Of a stretch of DNA of 37,409 nt, positions 18,248-27,367 are shown piece after piece. The notes below the pieces were generated by a model, which was not told the origin of the DNA, did no database searches, and saw only the letters and a list, made by a program, of their open reading frames with translations. The translations under genes were made by a program, and so were the position numbers. Position 1 is the stretch's first letter, and each line of letters begins with the position of its first letter. Origin of the DNA: an uncultured Geobacteraceae bacterium. Its GTDB lineage: Bacteria > Desulfobacterota > Desulfuromonadia > Geobacterales > Pseudopelobacteraceae. The stretch spans positions 1 to 37,409 of the forward strand of contig CAIYZD010000371.1 of assembly GCA_903930585.1 (NCBI GenBank), given 5' to 3'.

Positions 18248-19498
18248 ATGAAAAAAACCTGTATCGTTTTGACCGTTATCATTCTTATCGGTGGCATTTC
18301 CGGCTATTTCTTTTTAAAACGGACCCCAGAGGTTAGCTACAAGACGGTTAAGGTTGAGCGTGGCACGATTGTTTCGACGGTCGCTGCTACCGGCAATCTT
18401 TCGGCCGTAACTACGGTTCAGGTCGGCACCCAGGTGTCAGGCACGATTCAGAAGCTCTTTGTCGATTACAACTCGCGGGTCAAAAAAGGACAGGCTATTG
18501 CCGAAATCGATCCCGCGCTTTTTAACGCCTCGGTGGAGCAGTCCCAGGGCAACTTCCTGAATGCGGAGGCCAACCTGCAAAAGGCCAGGATTACTCTGGC
18601 TGATGCCGAGAGAACATTTAACCGTAACAAAAAACTTCTGAGCGACGGCATCGTTTCACAAGGTGACTTTGATGCTGCCGAAACCGCTCTCCAGGCGGCT
18701 AAAGCCGGGGTGACTGGTGCGGAAGGGAGTGTCGCCCAGACACGGGGCTCACTGATGCAGGCCAAAACCAACCTGCGCTACTCCATTATCCGTTCACCGG
18801 TCGACGGCGTGATCATATCCCGCGCGATCGACGTCGGGCAGACCGTAGCGGCGTCATTCCAGACCCCGACCCTTTTTACCATTGCTCAGGATCTGACTAA
18901 AATGCAGATCGAAGTCAGCGTAGACGAAGCAGATATCAGCCGTATCCGGCTTCATCAAAAAGCAGGCTTTACCGTTGACTCCTATCCGGAGTTGACTTTC
19001 CGCGGCACGGTTGTTCAGATTCGCACTGCTCCGGTGATCACCCAGAATGTTGTTACCTATGTCGTGGTTGTTACGGTTGATAACAGCGATATGAAACTGA
19101 TGCCGGGAATGACGGCCAATGTGTCGATTGAAGTGGCGAAGAAGGACGGCGTACTCAAACTGTCTCCGGCCGCTTTGCGCTTCAAACCGAAGGCAAAAGG
19201 GGATGATTTGAAAGGTAAGGGTACGGATTCGTCCGCCCAGCGTCCGACGGGTGGGAACAGAGCACCTGGTGGCAAAGGCGCTCCTGCTCCAGGCAGGGAG
19301 AGGAACTCACATCTGTACCTGCTCAGAGAGGGAAAACCGGTCGCAGTCGCGGTAAAAACCGGAATTGCCAACAACAGCAGCATTGAACTGATTGAGAGCG
19401 ACCTCAAGGAAGGGGATGAGGTCATTATCGAGCAGACCGGCGGCGATATGAAGAAAAAGACGGGAGCAGGCGGCTCTCCGATGGGACCACGTTTTTAG
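18248..19498 (+). CDS. MacA-like periplasmic adaptor of an ABC efflux system
   Basis: The 416-residue protein has an N-terminal membrane anchor (MKKTCIVLTVIILIGGISGYFF), a lipoyl/barrel-sandwich half (VQVGTQVSGTIQKLFVDYNSRVKKGQAIAEID), a long helical hairpin (~95-190), the second lipoyl half (IIRSPVDGVIISRAIDVGQTV) and a beta-barrel domain. A Gly/Pro/Lys-rich insert lies near residues 315-355. This is the membrane fusion protein type that joins MacB-like ABC transporters to TolC. The ATG at 18248 is preferred over 18197, which lies in a candidate promoter. Its stop is directly followed by the ATPase ATG. Confidence 0.92.
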   Translation: MKKTCIVLTVIILIGGISGYFFLKRTPEVSYKTVKVERGTIVSTVAATGNLSAVTTVQVGTQVSGTIQKLFVDYNSRVKKGQAIAEIDPALFNASVEQSQGNFLNAEANLQKARITLADAERTFNRNKKLLSDGIVSQGDFDAAETALQAAKAGVTGAEGSVAQTRGSLMQAKTNLRYSIIRSPVDGVIISRAIDVGQTVAASFQTPTLFTIAQDLTKMQIEVSVDEADISRIRLHQKAGFTVDSYPELTFRGTVVQIRTAPVITQNVVTYVVVVTVDNSDMKLMPGMTANVSIEVAKKDGVLKLSPAALRFKPKAKGDDLKGKGTDSSAQRPTGGNRAPGGKGAPAPGRERNSHLYLLREGKPVAVAVKTGIANNSSIELIESDLKEGDEVIIEQTGGDMKKKTGAGGSPMGPRF

Positions 19499-20215
19499 AT
19501 GAACAGTGTCATCTCGTTAACCGATATTCGCCGGGTCTTCAGCATGGGGGACCAGCAGTTCGAAGCGCTCAAGGGGATCTCTTTCGACGTTGCCGCAGGA
19601 GAATTTGTCGCCATTATGGGAGCATCCGGCAGTGGAAAATCAACCTGCATGAATATTCTGGGCTGTCTTGACCTCCCCACCTCCGGCTGCTATCTCCTGG
19701 ATGGTCTGGATGCGGGAGGCATGACCGCCAACCAGCTGGCAGATATCAGAAACAAAAAACTTGGTTTCGTTTTTCAGGGGTTTAACCTGCTGGCGCGCAC
19801 TCCGGCGATTGAAAATGTTGAGCTGCCACTGGTATATGCCGGTTTCCATGCCAAGGAGCGACGCGTGAAAGCCCTGAGCGCGATGGAACAGGTCGGCCTC
19901 TCAGGCAAAGAGAACAACCACCCCAGCCAACTCTCGGGAGGGCAGCAGCAGCGAGTCGCCATTGCCCGTGCCCTGGTCAACAATCCTGCGGTAATTCTGG
20001 CGGATGAGCCGACCGGCAATCTGGACAGCAGCACCAGCGAAGAAATCATGGGGCTGTTCACCGCCCTCAACCGGCAGGGAATCACTATCATTATGGTTAC
20101 TCACGAACATGATGTGGCAGCGTATGCGGGGCGGCAGATAACGTTTAAGGATGGGAAAATTATTAGTGATACGAAGTTGGCGCAAAGTGTTGATGGTGGA
20201 GAGCCCATGTCATGA
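19499..20215 (+). CDS. MacB/LolD-like ABC transporter ATPase
   Basis: A 238-residue ATPase with Walker [11 protein letters not shown], signature [15 protein letters not shown], Walker [13 protein letters not shown] and switch His in MVTHEHD. The DEPTGNLD form marks the MacB/LolD/FtsE group. In E. coli MacB the ATPase and permease are one chain; here they are separate, as in many YknY/YknZ-like systems. It starts one base after the adaptor's stop and overlaps the next gene by ATGA, although that next gene is not the permease. Confidence 0.94.
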   Translation: MNSVISLTDIRRVFSMGDQQFEALKGISFDVAAGEFVAIMGASGSGKSTCMNILGCLDLPTSGCYLLDGLDAGGMTANQLADIRNKKLGFVFQGFNLLARTPAIENVELPLVYAGFHAKERRVKALSAMEQVGLSGKENNHPSQLSGGQQQRVAIARALVNNPAVILADEPTGNLDSSTSEEIMGLFTALNRQGITIIMVTHEHDVAAYAGRQITFKDGKIISDTKLAQSVDGGEPMS

Positions 20216-21717
20216 TCGAAATCACCTCCTTGGAAGATCTTCCCCTCCTGGCAGAGTCCGTTGAAGTCGAATGTAAGCTGGCGGCGGGACAGGATGGGCG
20301 AGGTAAATTACCCGACGATTTTTGGCCCACATACAGTGCTTTTGCAAATACCCATGGCGGACTTGTTGTGCTTGGAGTAAAAGAAAAGCAGGGCAGCTAT
20401 GAGCTGCGAGGAGTGCCGGATGCGGACCGGGTGATTACCGACTTGTTTAATACGCTTAATAATCAGCAAAAGGTCAACGTCAATCTGCTTCGTGATACTG
20501 ATGTACGCAAGCTGGCACTCCACGGTGGGGACATAATACTGCTGGAAATACCTACAGCTGGACGTAAACAGAAACCGGTGTTTCTGAACGGTAATCCCTT
20601 TAACGGCAACACGTATCGCCGTTTGCATGAGGGTGATCGCCACTGCAATGACGAAACCGTCAAGCGCATGCTGGCTGAGCAGGTGGAGGATGTTCTGGAT
20701 CAACGGATCTGCGTTGGTTTCTCGCTGACGGATTTGGACATGGATAGCCTGAACGCATATCGCAACATGCTCCGTGCCGAAAAACCGGGGCATCCCTGGC
20801 TGGCACTGAATGATATGGAATTTTTGCGGATGCTTGGCGGTTGGCGTGAGGATCGCGTGACCGGTGAAAGTGGTATGACTCTGGCTGGGTTACTGATGTT
20901 CGGGCAGTGGGCGTCGATTACCGAGGCGTCGCCGCTCTATTTTGTTGATTATCAGGAACGTCCGGCAGATAGACAATCCGAGACGCGTTGGTTGGATCGT
21001 ATCGTGCCTGATGGAACATGGTCTGGTAATCTGTTTGATTTTTATCGTCGTGTGTCAAAAAAACTGATAGCAGACCTGAAAGTCCCGTTTGTGCTGAAGG
21101 GAGATGTGAGACAAGACGACACGCCTGTGCATCAAGCCTTGCGCGAGGCACTCGTAAATGCGCTGGTGCATGCGAATTACAGTGATCGTGCTTCAACATT
21201 GGTAGTGAAAGAACCTTCCGGTTTTCTGTTCCGAAATCCCGGGTTATTGCGTGTGCCTGCCGAACAAGCCATGCAGGGAGGAGCGAGCGATTGTCGCAAC
21301 CGGACAATGCAACAGATGTTTTTGATGATTGGTCTTGGCGAGAGGGCAGGTTCAGGTTTACCCAAGATTATCCATGGTTGGCAGAAGAACGGCCACTTCC
21401 TGCAACTTCGGGATTCTTTTGAGCCTTACGATCATTCCGTTCTTGAGATGCGTTGGGGTACGAACCAAACCCGCCGAAACGGTGTAAATGACGGTGTAAA
21501 TGACGGTGTAAATGACGGTGTAAATGAAGACGGGCTTGCTGAATACGAGCGCAACCTGCTGGAGCAGATACGACACAACAAGAGTATTACGGCTCGGGAG
21601 CTTGCAGCTGAAACGGGCAAATCTCTCAGCTCAATTGAACGAACAATTCGTAAACTGAAGCTCAAGCACCTGCGGCGGGTCGGTTCAGACAAAACGGGCT
21701 ATTGGGAGGTGCTGTAA
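20212..21717 (+). CDS. AlbA_2/Schlafen-type ATP-binding protein inserted in the efflux operon
   Basis: The 501-residue protein has an N-terminal AlbA_2 (Schlafen-like) domain at about 15-135 (SVEVECKLAAG, FANTHGGLVVLGVKE, NTYRRLHEGDRHCNDE), a GHKL-type ATP-binding domain around 300-385 (LREALVNALVHANYSD as N-box, GLGERAGSGLPKII as G-box), four GVND repeats (424-439) and a C-terminal winged helix (ITARELAAETGKSLSSIERTIRKL). These proteins are annotated as putative transcription regulators or RecG-like, but function is poorly known. It overlaps the ATPase by four bases yet separates it from its permease, so a later insertion is likely. Its base composition looks somewhat more AT-rich than its neighbours. 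Confidence 0.9.
   Translation: MIEITSLEDLPLLAESVEVECKLAAGQDGRGKLPDDFWPTYSAFANTHGGLVVLGVKEKQGSYELRGVPDADRVITDLFNTLNNQQKVNVNLLRDTDVRKLALHGGDIILLEIPTAGRKQKPVFLNGNPFNGNTYRRLHEGDRHCNDETVKRMLAEQVEDVLDQRICVGFSLTDLDMDSLNAYRNMLRAEKPGHPWLALNDMEFLRMLGGWREDRVTGESGMTLAGLLMFGQWASITEASPLYFVDYQERPADRQSETRWLDRIVPDGTWSGNLFDFYRRVSKKLIADLKVPFVLKGDVRQDDTPVHQALREALVNALVHANYSDRASTLVVKEPSGFLFRNPGLLRVPAEQAMQGGASDCRNRTMQQMFLMIGLGERAGSGLPKIIHGWQKNGHFLQLRDSFEPYDHSVLEMRWGTNQTRRNGVNDGVNDGVNDGVNEDGLAEYERNLLEQIRHNKSITARELAAETGKSLSSIERTIRKLKLKHLRRVGSDKTGYWEVL
21481..21528 (+). repeat. Four 12-base tandem repeats inside the AlbA_2 gene
   Basis: GGTGTAAATGAC occurs three times and a fourth copy ends in GAA (21481, 21493, 21505, 21517). 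Each unit encodes GVND/GVNE, so slippage changes linker length between the ATP-binding and winged-helix parts without shifting the frame. Confidence 0.95.
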
Positions 21718-21761
21718 TGCTGACGGAAGGCCTGCTCGAAAATATCTGTAAGTACTTGTAA
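21717..21761 (+). other. 14-codon mini-ORF between the AlbA_2 and permease genes
   Basis: An ATG overlapping the AlbA_2 stop (TAATG) opens a 14-codon frame (MLTEGLLENICKYL) that ends one base before the permease ATG. The permease lacks a clear ribosome site, so the mini-ORF could couple its translation to the upstream gene, or be a scar of the insertion. There is no direct evidence that it is made. Confidence 0.25.
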
Positions 21762-21762
21762 A

Positions 21763-22989
21763 ATGGACTTTATCCAGACGCTCAAAATAGCTCTCCGGGC
21801 ACTGCGTACCAACAAGATGCGCTCTTTTTTGACCATGCTCGGGATTATTATCGGTATTGCAGCCGTTATTGCGATGATGGCGGTCGGCTCCGGCGCCAGT
21901 TATGTCATCTCCCAGCAGATCGCCAGTATCGGCAGCAACATTATCCTGGTTATCCCCGGCTCCACAACCAGTGGCGGTTTGCGTACCGGCAGCGGCGGCG
22001 CGCAAACTCTGACCAGCGACGATGTCAAGGCGATTATGAACGAGTGCCCGTCGGTGAGCCTGGCGGCCGGGACGGTCCGCTCCTCCTCTCAAGTCGTTTA
22101 CGGCAATCTGAACTGGTCAACCCTTATCATGGGGGGCACTCCGGAAATGTTCGAGATTCGCGAATGGCCGGTATCTGCCGGGCGCAGCATAACGCAACAG
22201 GATGACGATTCAGCCGGCAAGGTCTGTCTGCTGGGGCAAACCGTGGCTGATAACCTCTTCGGCTCTTCTGACCCGATCGGTACTATTGTGCGCATCAAAA
22301 AGATACCGTTTACCGTCATCGGTGTTCTGGAGCGGAAGGGGCAATCTCCCCAGGGAACGGATCAGGACGATACGGTTTTTGTGCCGTTGCGTACCGCCCA
22401 GCGCAATCTGGTGCGTGCCCAGCATACCAATAATGTTGGAGCACTGATGGTGAAAGCCAAAAGTGAAGAACTGCTGGGTAAAGCGGAAGAAGAGATTAAC
22501 AGCCTGCTTAATCAGCGGCATCGCGTCACCGGCAATAAGGAACCTGATTTTACGACACGTAATCTGTCGGAAATTCTGGCGGTCGCCGAACAGTCAGCCA
22601 AAGCCATGTCGCTGCTTCTTGGGGCAGTGGCCTCTATATCGTTAATTGTGGGGGGTATCGGTATTATGAATATCATGCTGGTCTCGGTGACCGAGCGTAC
22701 CCGCGAGATCGGCATCAGAATGGCGATCGGTGCGAAAAAAAACGATATTCTCTTGCAATTTATGACCGAAGCGGTGCTGCTGACCATGTTGGGTGGGATC
22801 ATCGGTATCGCTCTGGGAGCCGGTGGCGCGACCATAGTCTCTCATCTGCTCGACTGGCCCACCCTGATTTCGCTTGAATCCATCGTAATTGCGTTTGTTT
22901 TTGCTGCTGTCGTCGGCATCTTTTTTGGCTTTTATCCTGCAAGAAAAGCTGCCGGCCTTAACCCGATTGACGCTTTGAGGTATGAATAA
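21763..22989 (+). CDS. MacB-like ABC transporter permease
   Basis: The 408-residue protein has the FtsX/MacB layout: one N-terminal membrane helix after ALRTNKMRSFLTMLGIIIGIAAV, a large periplasmic domain (~50-285) and three C-terminal helices with the family motifs GGIGIMNIMLVSVTERTREIGIRMAIGA and FFGFYPARKAAGLNPIDALRYE. It should couple cytoplasmic ATP hydrolysis to movements in the periplasm that drive export through the adaptor and a TolC channel. The ATPase is two genes upstream across the AlbA_2 gene. Substrates could be macrolides, peptides or lipids; the sequence does not decide. Confidence 0.94.
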   Translation: MDFIQTLKIALRALRTNKMRSFLTMLGIIIGIAAVIAMMAVGSGASYVISQQIASIGSNIILVIPGSTTSGGLRTGSGGAQTLTSDDVKAIMNECPSVSLAAGTVRSSSQVVYGNLNWSTLIMGGTPEMFEIREWPVSAGRSITQQDDDSAGKVCLLGQTVADNLFGSSDPIGTIVRIKKIPFTVIGVLERKGQSPQGTDQDDTVFVPLRTAQRNLVRAQHTNNVGALMVKAKSEELLGKAEEEINSLLNQRHRVTGNKEPDFTTRNLSEILAVAEQSAKAMSLLLGAVASISLIVGGIGIMNIMLVSVTERTREIGIRMAIGAKKNDILLQFMTEAVLLTMLGGIIGIALGAGGATIVSHLLDWPTLISLESIVIAFVFAAVVGIFFGFYPARKAAGLNPIDALRYE

Positions 22990-22994
22990 ATACT

Positions 22995-23408
22995 ATGAAT
23001 GACTGCCAGATGTGCCACCGCTGGAATACGGATCCGGATCTGCGGATCATGGAACTACCGCATTCCTATGTGATTCTCAACCGGGACCAGTTTTTCCCCG
23101 GTTATACCCTGTTGTTTACCAAGGATCATTACACTGAGCTGTTTCATCTTGACCGGAATGTGCGCTCGGCCCTGATGGAGGAGGTCTCTTCCGTGGCGCA
23201 GGCGCTTTACACCGTATATGCGCCTGCCAAGATCAATTACGAACTGCTGGGGAACATGGTGCCGCATATTCACTGGCACATTGTGCCGCGCTTCATGTCG
23301 GAACCGCTCTGGCCGCGTCCGATCTGGGCCGAGCAGCATGACGAGCGGCTGCTTGCGCCGGATGAATACCGGCAAGAGATAGAAACAATCCGGAGTGTCC
23401 TGTCATGA
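22995..23408 (+). CDS. HIT-family hydrolase
   Basis: A 137-residue histidine-triad protein with the catalytic HIHWH at residues 91-95 and the preceding helix-strand pattern FPGYTLLFTKDHYTELFHL. The family hydrolyses nucleotidyl-phosphate bonds such as diadenosine polyphosphates or AMP-amides. Two N-terminal cysteines (CQMC, residues 4-7) may bind zinc with a histidine, as in some HIT proteins. It starts five bases after the permease stop and overlaps the next gene by four bases, so it sits in the same transcript. Confidence 0.94.
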   Translation: MNDCQMCHRWNTDPDLRIMELPHSYVILNRDQFFPGYTLLFTKDHYTELFHLDRNVRSALMEEVSSVAQALYTVYAPAKINYELLGNMVPHIHWHIVPRFMSEPLWPRPIWAEQHDERLLAPDEYRQEIETIRSVLS

Positions 23409-24700
23409 TCCGTCCATATTTTCATACGCTTAATAATGGTTTGCGGGTAGTCTGTGTTGAAATGCCCCATTTGCACTCCGCCGAGCTGGCGATCTACCTT
23501 AAGGTTGGCGGCCGCAATGATCCGCCCGGACGGGAAGGGTTGTCTCATTTTCTGGAACATATCCTGTTTCGGGGCACGGCGGATTTTCCCTCGTCGCTGG
23601 CAATCGAGTCGGCCTTCGAGATTATCGGCGGTGCCCCGAACGCTGCTACCGATGCCGAATCGACCTACTACTATTCGCGGGTACACCCGGACAGCATCAG
23701 GCGCGGTATGGAGATTCTTGCGTCAATGCTGATGAAACCGCTTCTGAACGGAATCGATATCGAAAAACGGATCATTGTCGAGGAAGCCCGGGAGGATCTG
23801 AACGAGCAGGGAGACGAGGTCAATCCGGATACCATCGTCAGTCGGCTGCTCTGGCCTCGTCACCCGCTGGGGATGCCCACTATCGGAACCTTGAGCAGTA
23901 TTGCGGCAATCGAAAAATACGACCTCAAAGAGCACCTTGAAAAATATTATGTTCCGGCTAACGCCGTACTGGTTGTGTCCGGCCCGGTGCTCAGCGGTAC
24001 CGTTTTTGAGGCTGCCGGGGATTGCTTTGGTACGTGGTCGGAGAGCAGCGTGCCGGTAACCTCCCTCGTGACGCAGCGCCATAACTCTCCGCAGGTTGTA
24101 TGTGTGCAGGATTCCGACAGTCAGATGAATCTCCAGGTGGCTTTTCTCGGTGTTCGGCGTGACGACCCCCGTTTTATGGCGGTTAGATTTCTCCGCCGTA
24201 TTCTGGCCGGTGGGGGGAGTTCACGCCTCCATTTGCGGCTACGGGAAGAGCTGGGAATCATTTACTCCGTAGATGGTGCGATCGGTGCCTATGACGAGAC
24301 CGGCTGCCTGGCTTTTGATCTGTCGACCGCTCCCGAAACGTTGATTCAGGCTGTTGAAACAACCCTCGAGGAACTGTTCCGTATGACCGGAACGCCGGTC
24401 CCCGGTGAGGAGTTGGAGCGGATTCGCAATTCTTACATTTATGACCTGGAATTCAGCCGCGATTCGGCCTATGAGATGGGAGGCAGGTACGGCTGGGGCG
24501 AGTTGATGGGGGTTGTACGAAGTATCGAAGAAGACCAGTCCGAAGCTCGCCGGATCAGTGCCGCCCAATTACAGGAAACTGCCCGGGAACTGTTTGCACC
24601 CGAAAATCTGCGCCTCGTTGTTGTGGGACCGTGGAAGCGCGGTATGAAAAAGAAACTGCGGGAAGTGGTCCGGAACTTTGAAAAACGGTTTGGCCAGTGA
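23405..24700 (+). CDS. Cytoplasmic M16 zinc peptidase
   Basis: The 431-residue protein has the inverted zinc motif HFLEH at residues 48-52 and the Glu ligand in KRIIVEEAREDLNE. There is no signal peptide, unlike the M16 pair at 9401-12312, so it probably works in the cytoplasm, as YmxG/PqqL-like mitochondrial-processing-peptidase relatives do. The second domain shows RFLRRILAGGGSSRLHLRLREELGIIYSV (family pattern near the second half). It overlaps the HIT gene by ATGA and converges with the PilZ gene seven bases away. Confidence 0.93.
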   Translation: MIRPYFHTLNNGLRVVCVEMPHLHSAELAIYLKVGGRNDPPGREGLSHFLEHILFRGTADFPSSLAIESAFEIIGGAPNAATDAESTYYYSRVHPDSIRRGMEILASMLMKPLLNGIDIEKRIIVEEAREDLNEQGDEVNPDTIVSRLLWPRHPLGMPTIGTLSSIAAIEKYDLKEHLEKYYVPANAVLVVSGPVLSGTVFEAAGDCFGTWSESSVPVTSLVTQRHNSPQVVCVQDSDSQMNLQVAFLGVRRDDPRFMAVRFLRRILAGGGSSRLHLRLREELGIIYSVDGAIGAYDETGCLAFDLSTAPETLIQAVETTLEELFRMTGTPVPGEELERIRNSYIYDLEFSRDSAYEMGGRYGWGELMGVVRSIEEDQSEARRISAAQLQETARELFAPENLRLVVVGPWKRGMKKKLREVVRNFEKRFGQ

Positions 24701-24707
24701 CTTTCGC

Positions 24708-25403
24708 TCAGGTCGTCAGCCGATCTCGGTCAAACTCCCTGCTCGTTTTGAAAATACCTGAAAATACTGAAATAACCGACTCATTAAGTTCTTTAAAACG
24801 GACGCCGATCCCGGGAGGGAAACGATGTCCCCACGGTTTGATCCAGCAAATGGAAGCGTCAAGAGTGAATCCGCATTCCAGAAACGTAACCGAAACATCG
24901 GTAACGTCAGTAAATCTTTCGGAAAAGACATCAACGATAAAAGCTCCTCCCCAGGAAAGATCCATGGTAAATCCGCGGTACTCTTCGCCATTGCAGCGGA
25001 CGAGTGTCGAGATGCAGACCTCATGCCGCCGGAAAACACGTAATGTTCGTGTTACGAATTCAGGGCAGGTCTTGGAGAGAAAGTCGCCCAGGTTTTTGTC
25101 CTGTCTTGCACTGCCCGGCATAGCCATAGGCACCAGCATGGAGCCCATCGCCCGTACCCGTAAGGTCGGGAAGAAATTGGCCAGGGTATAGGCCACAATT
25201 TTCTCCTCACCCTTTGACTTTATTATTGAGGGGAGGTCGACCAGCAGTCCGCTGTACAATCCTTCGAGAGCCAGATTCTCGGCTTCACAAAAAGTTGCGC
25301 AGGACGCGGCGAGTGCGCCGTAATTATGGAGGGTGTTGACCAGCGCTGCACGGGTTTCATCAACGTATGAGACAACCAGTATCGGATGTTGCGGTAATGG
25401 CAT
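24708..25403 (-). CDS. PilZ-domain protein with receiver-like N-terminus
   Basis: The 231-residue product has a PilZ domain at about 115-225: arginines in RVFRR (122-126) and DLSWGG (148-153) fit the RxxxR and D/NxSxxG motifs that bind c-di-GMP. Residues 1-100 look like a degenerate receiver: ILVVSYVDETR at the first strand and LLVDLP (Asp56) at the phosphorylation position, but the acidic pair is missing. It may therefore join c-di-GMP binding to a pseudo-receiver contact surface. It follows the HD-GYP gene by 85 bases. Confidence 0.82.
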   Translation of the reverse strand: MPLPQHPILVVSYVDETRAALVNTLHNYGALAASCATFCEAENLALEGLYSGLLVDLPSIIKSKGEEKIVAYTLANFFPTLRVRAMGSMLVPMAMPGSARQDKNLGDFLSKTCPEFVTRTLRVFRRHEVCISTLVRCNGEEYRGFTMDLSWGGAFIVDVFSERFTDVTDVSVTFLECGFTLDASICWIKPWGHRFPPGIGVRFKELNESVISVFSGIFKTSREFDRDRLTT

Positions 25404-25488
25404 GTTATAATGTTCTCCGACCTGAAATGGGTATAGTTACAAATGTTCTTGGGCACGCACGACAGAAATGCCCTGAATCCGTTCGGGG

Positions 25489-26619
25489 TCAGGAGCCCTG
25501 CCTCGATTCCAGTACTTCTTCAAAAGGATTGTGCTCACCGCCGGGAGTATCCTGTAGCGAATTTTTAATAGCCACAAAACGATCCAGATTGTCCATAAAA
25601 AGGTCAAGCAAGGCCGGGTCAAAAAAAATGCCCCGATCCTTTCGCATCATGTCAATAGTCTGTTCAAGCGAAAATGCTTTTTTGTACGGCCGTTCGGATG
25701 CCAATGCGTCGAAAACGTCCACAACCATCACAATCCTGCCGTAAATATGTATATCCGTGCCTTTCAGCCTGTTGGGATACCCGTTGCCATCCCAGCGTTC
25801 ATGGTGCTGCTCGGCAATAATCCGTCCTGCCTCGATAACCGGAAAGCGCTTGGCGTCGCTTAGAATTTTGCCGCCGATGGCGGCATGCATCCGCATGATT
25901 TCAAGCTCCTGATCAGTCAATTTGCCCGGTTTCAATAAAATACGATCCGGAATTCCGATCTTGCCGACATCATGCAGCGGTGAAGCGTAGCGCACTATTT
26001 CGCACTCTTCCTCTGACATACCGGCCAGTTCGGCCAGTTCGCGCGAGAAGTGACTTATTCTCACCGTGTGCATGCCGGTTTCCAGATCCCGGTACTCTGC
26101 CGCTTTACCAAGCCGCAGTGAAATCTCGTATTCCGCTTCTTGGGAAAGAGCCAATGCGCTCTGCAAGGCGGCGGTTTTTTTAACCACCTCGTGTTCAAGA
26201 GCATCGTTCATATCCAGCTTGATGTCGTTCATCTTTTTGATGCGGACGTGATTCATGACCCGAAGTTTGAGTTCCTGCGGATCATACGGCTTGGCGAGGA
26301 AGTCGTTGGCGCCCATCGTAAGGGTCTTGAGAACTTCGCTCCGATCCGCGGTAACGACAATGACCGGTATTTCGCGAAAACGCTCATGCCGCTTGAGAAT
26401 CTTCAGAGTCTCAAACCCGTTGAGAACCGGCATCTCCAGATCGAGCAAAATGATGTCGATATTGTCTCTCTGCTCCAGAATATCCAATGCCTCGCGACCG
26501 TTCATGGCACGCAGCATGGTCAGGTCTTCCAGACCGGAAAGACCGGTCAGCATGACCTCAATCAAATCGAGATTAAACTCCACATCATCGACTGCAAGTA
26601 CGCGAATATCGGTATCCAT
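25489..26619 (-). CDS. Response regulator with HD-GYP phosphodiesterase domain
   Basis: A 376-residue protein with a receiver domain (phospho-acceptor D60 in LLDLEMPVLNG, T90, K110), a helical linker and an HD-GYP domain with HD at 216-217 (PLHDVGKIGIPD) and HHERWDGNGYP at 272-282. HD-GYP proteins hydrolyse c-di-GMP (some also cGAMP) at a di- or tri-metal site, and phosphorylation of the receiver normally controls this. All listed catalytic residues are present. It lies between a CheX-like gene and a PilZ gene on the same strand, suggesting one signalling module. Confidence 0.95.
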   Translation of the reverse strand: MDTDIRVLAVDDVEFNLDLIEVMLTGLSGLEDLTMLRAMNGREALDILEQRDNIDIILLDLEMPVLNGFETLKILKRHERFREIPVIVVTADRSEVLKTLTMGANDFLAKPYDPQELKLRVMNHVRIKKMNDIKLDMNDALEHEVVKKTAALQSALALSQEAEYEISLRLGKAAEYRDLETGMHTVRISHFSRELAELAGMSEEECEIVRYASPLHDVGKIGIPDRILLKPGKLTDQELEIMRMHAAIGGKILSDAKRFPVIEAGRIIAEQHHERWDGNGYPNRLKGTDIHIYGRIVMVVDVFDALASERPYKKAFSLEQTIDMMRKDRGIFFDPALLDLFMDNLDRFVAIKNSLQDTPGGEHNPFEEVLESRQGS

Positions 26620-26705
26620 GGCAACTACCCTTCGTGAAGTTCAGACAGTGCAATTTTTTCCACAGAGGCGCCTCCGGTAACAACAAGCAGTGGGTGCGGG
26701 CTGAT

Positions 26706-27209
26706 TTACTCTTCGATCGAGAGCGAAACCATGAACCATTCTTCGTCGGTGGCAAACTTGAGCGTAACATTTTCAAGATTCTGTCCGGTAGAGACAACAT
26801 AGTCCGCGCCATTAACAATCGAAGGTGTTGAAAGCTGAATATCCGATCCACCCTTGGAGAGGTGTTGTTTGAAAGAACCTGCCACCATGTTGGCAATTTC
26901 TCCCATGGCGTCATTAACGTCGTCATCAATTTCAGTGACTTCCATGCCGAGCATCAAAGAGGTGAATGAGATGGCCAGTGCCCAGGGGATATGGACGCTT
27001 ACGAGCCCGTTATAGGTCCCCGCCAGTCCGACCATGGCGGTCAGACAGTCTTTAAAATGTGTGGTGACATCAATCTGAATCGGCAGGTGCATCAAATCCT
27101 CAACTCCGACCATGTTAATGAAAACATCCTGGACATCTTTGATGAGGCTCTTGATCAGCTGGTCTTCGGTCAGGTGAATTGCATCGAGTGTTTCGGGCTT
27201 CATCGGCAT
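26706..27209 (-). CDS. CheX-like chemotaxis phosphatase domain protein
   Basis: The 167-residue protein matches the CheC/CheX/FliY phosphatase fold; the ExxN active motif is in GEIANMVAGSFK (E104, N107), with a preceding GTYNGLVSVHIPW strand region. CheX removes phosphate from CheY-type receivers. The ribosome site GGGGG lies about ten bases before the ATG at 27209. Since no che operon is nearby, a likely target is the receiver of the HD-GYP regulator encoded 86 bases downstream; this is inference from position. Confidence 0.85.
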   Translation of the reverse strand: MPMKPETLDAIHLTEDQLIKSLIKDVQDVFINMVGVEDLMHLPIQIDVTTHFKDCLTAMVGLAGTYNGLVSVHIPWALAISFTSLMLGMEVTEIDDDVNDAMGEIANMVAGSFKQHLSKGGSDIQLSTPSIVNGADYVVSTGQNLENVTLKFATDEEWFMVSLSIEE

Positions 27210-27307
27210 ACTGGTATCCCCCCTCTGGTGCTAAAATTAATTGGCAAAGCAGTCCTGCTCATCATCAGAAAATGCCCCGGTTGGCATGCTATCATGAAAC
27301 TATGCCG

Positions 27308-27335
27308 ACTTTACAGTACTTTTCCAAGTGGTCAA
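27308..27335 (-). promoter_or_regulatory. Candidate promoter for the CheX/HD-GYP/PilZ genes
   Basis: On the minus strand TTGACC (27335-27330), a 16-base spacer and TAAAGT (27313-27308) lie about 100 bases before the CheX-like start, in the 158-base gap after the transglutaminase gene. Confidence 0.5.
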
Positions 27336-27367
27336 GGCATATATTCATGGATCTTCCTGAATTATAC

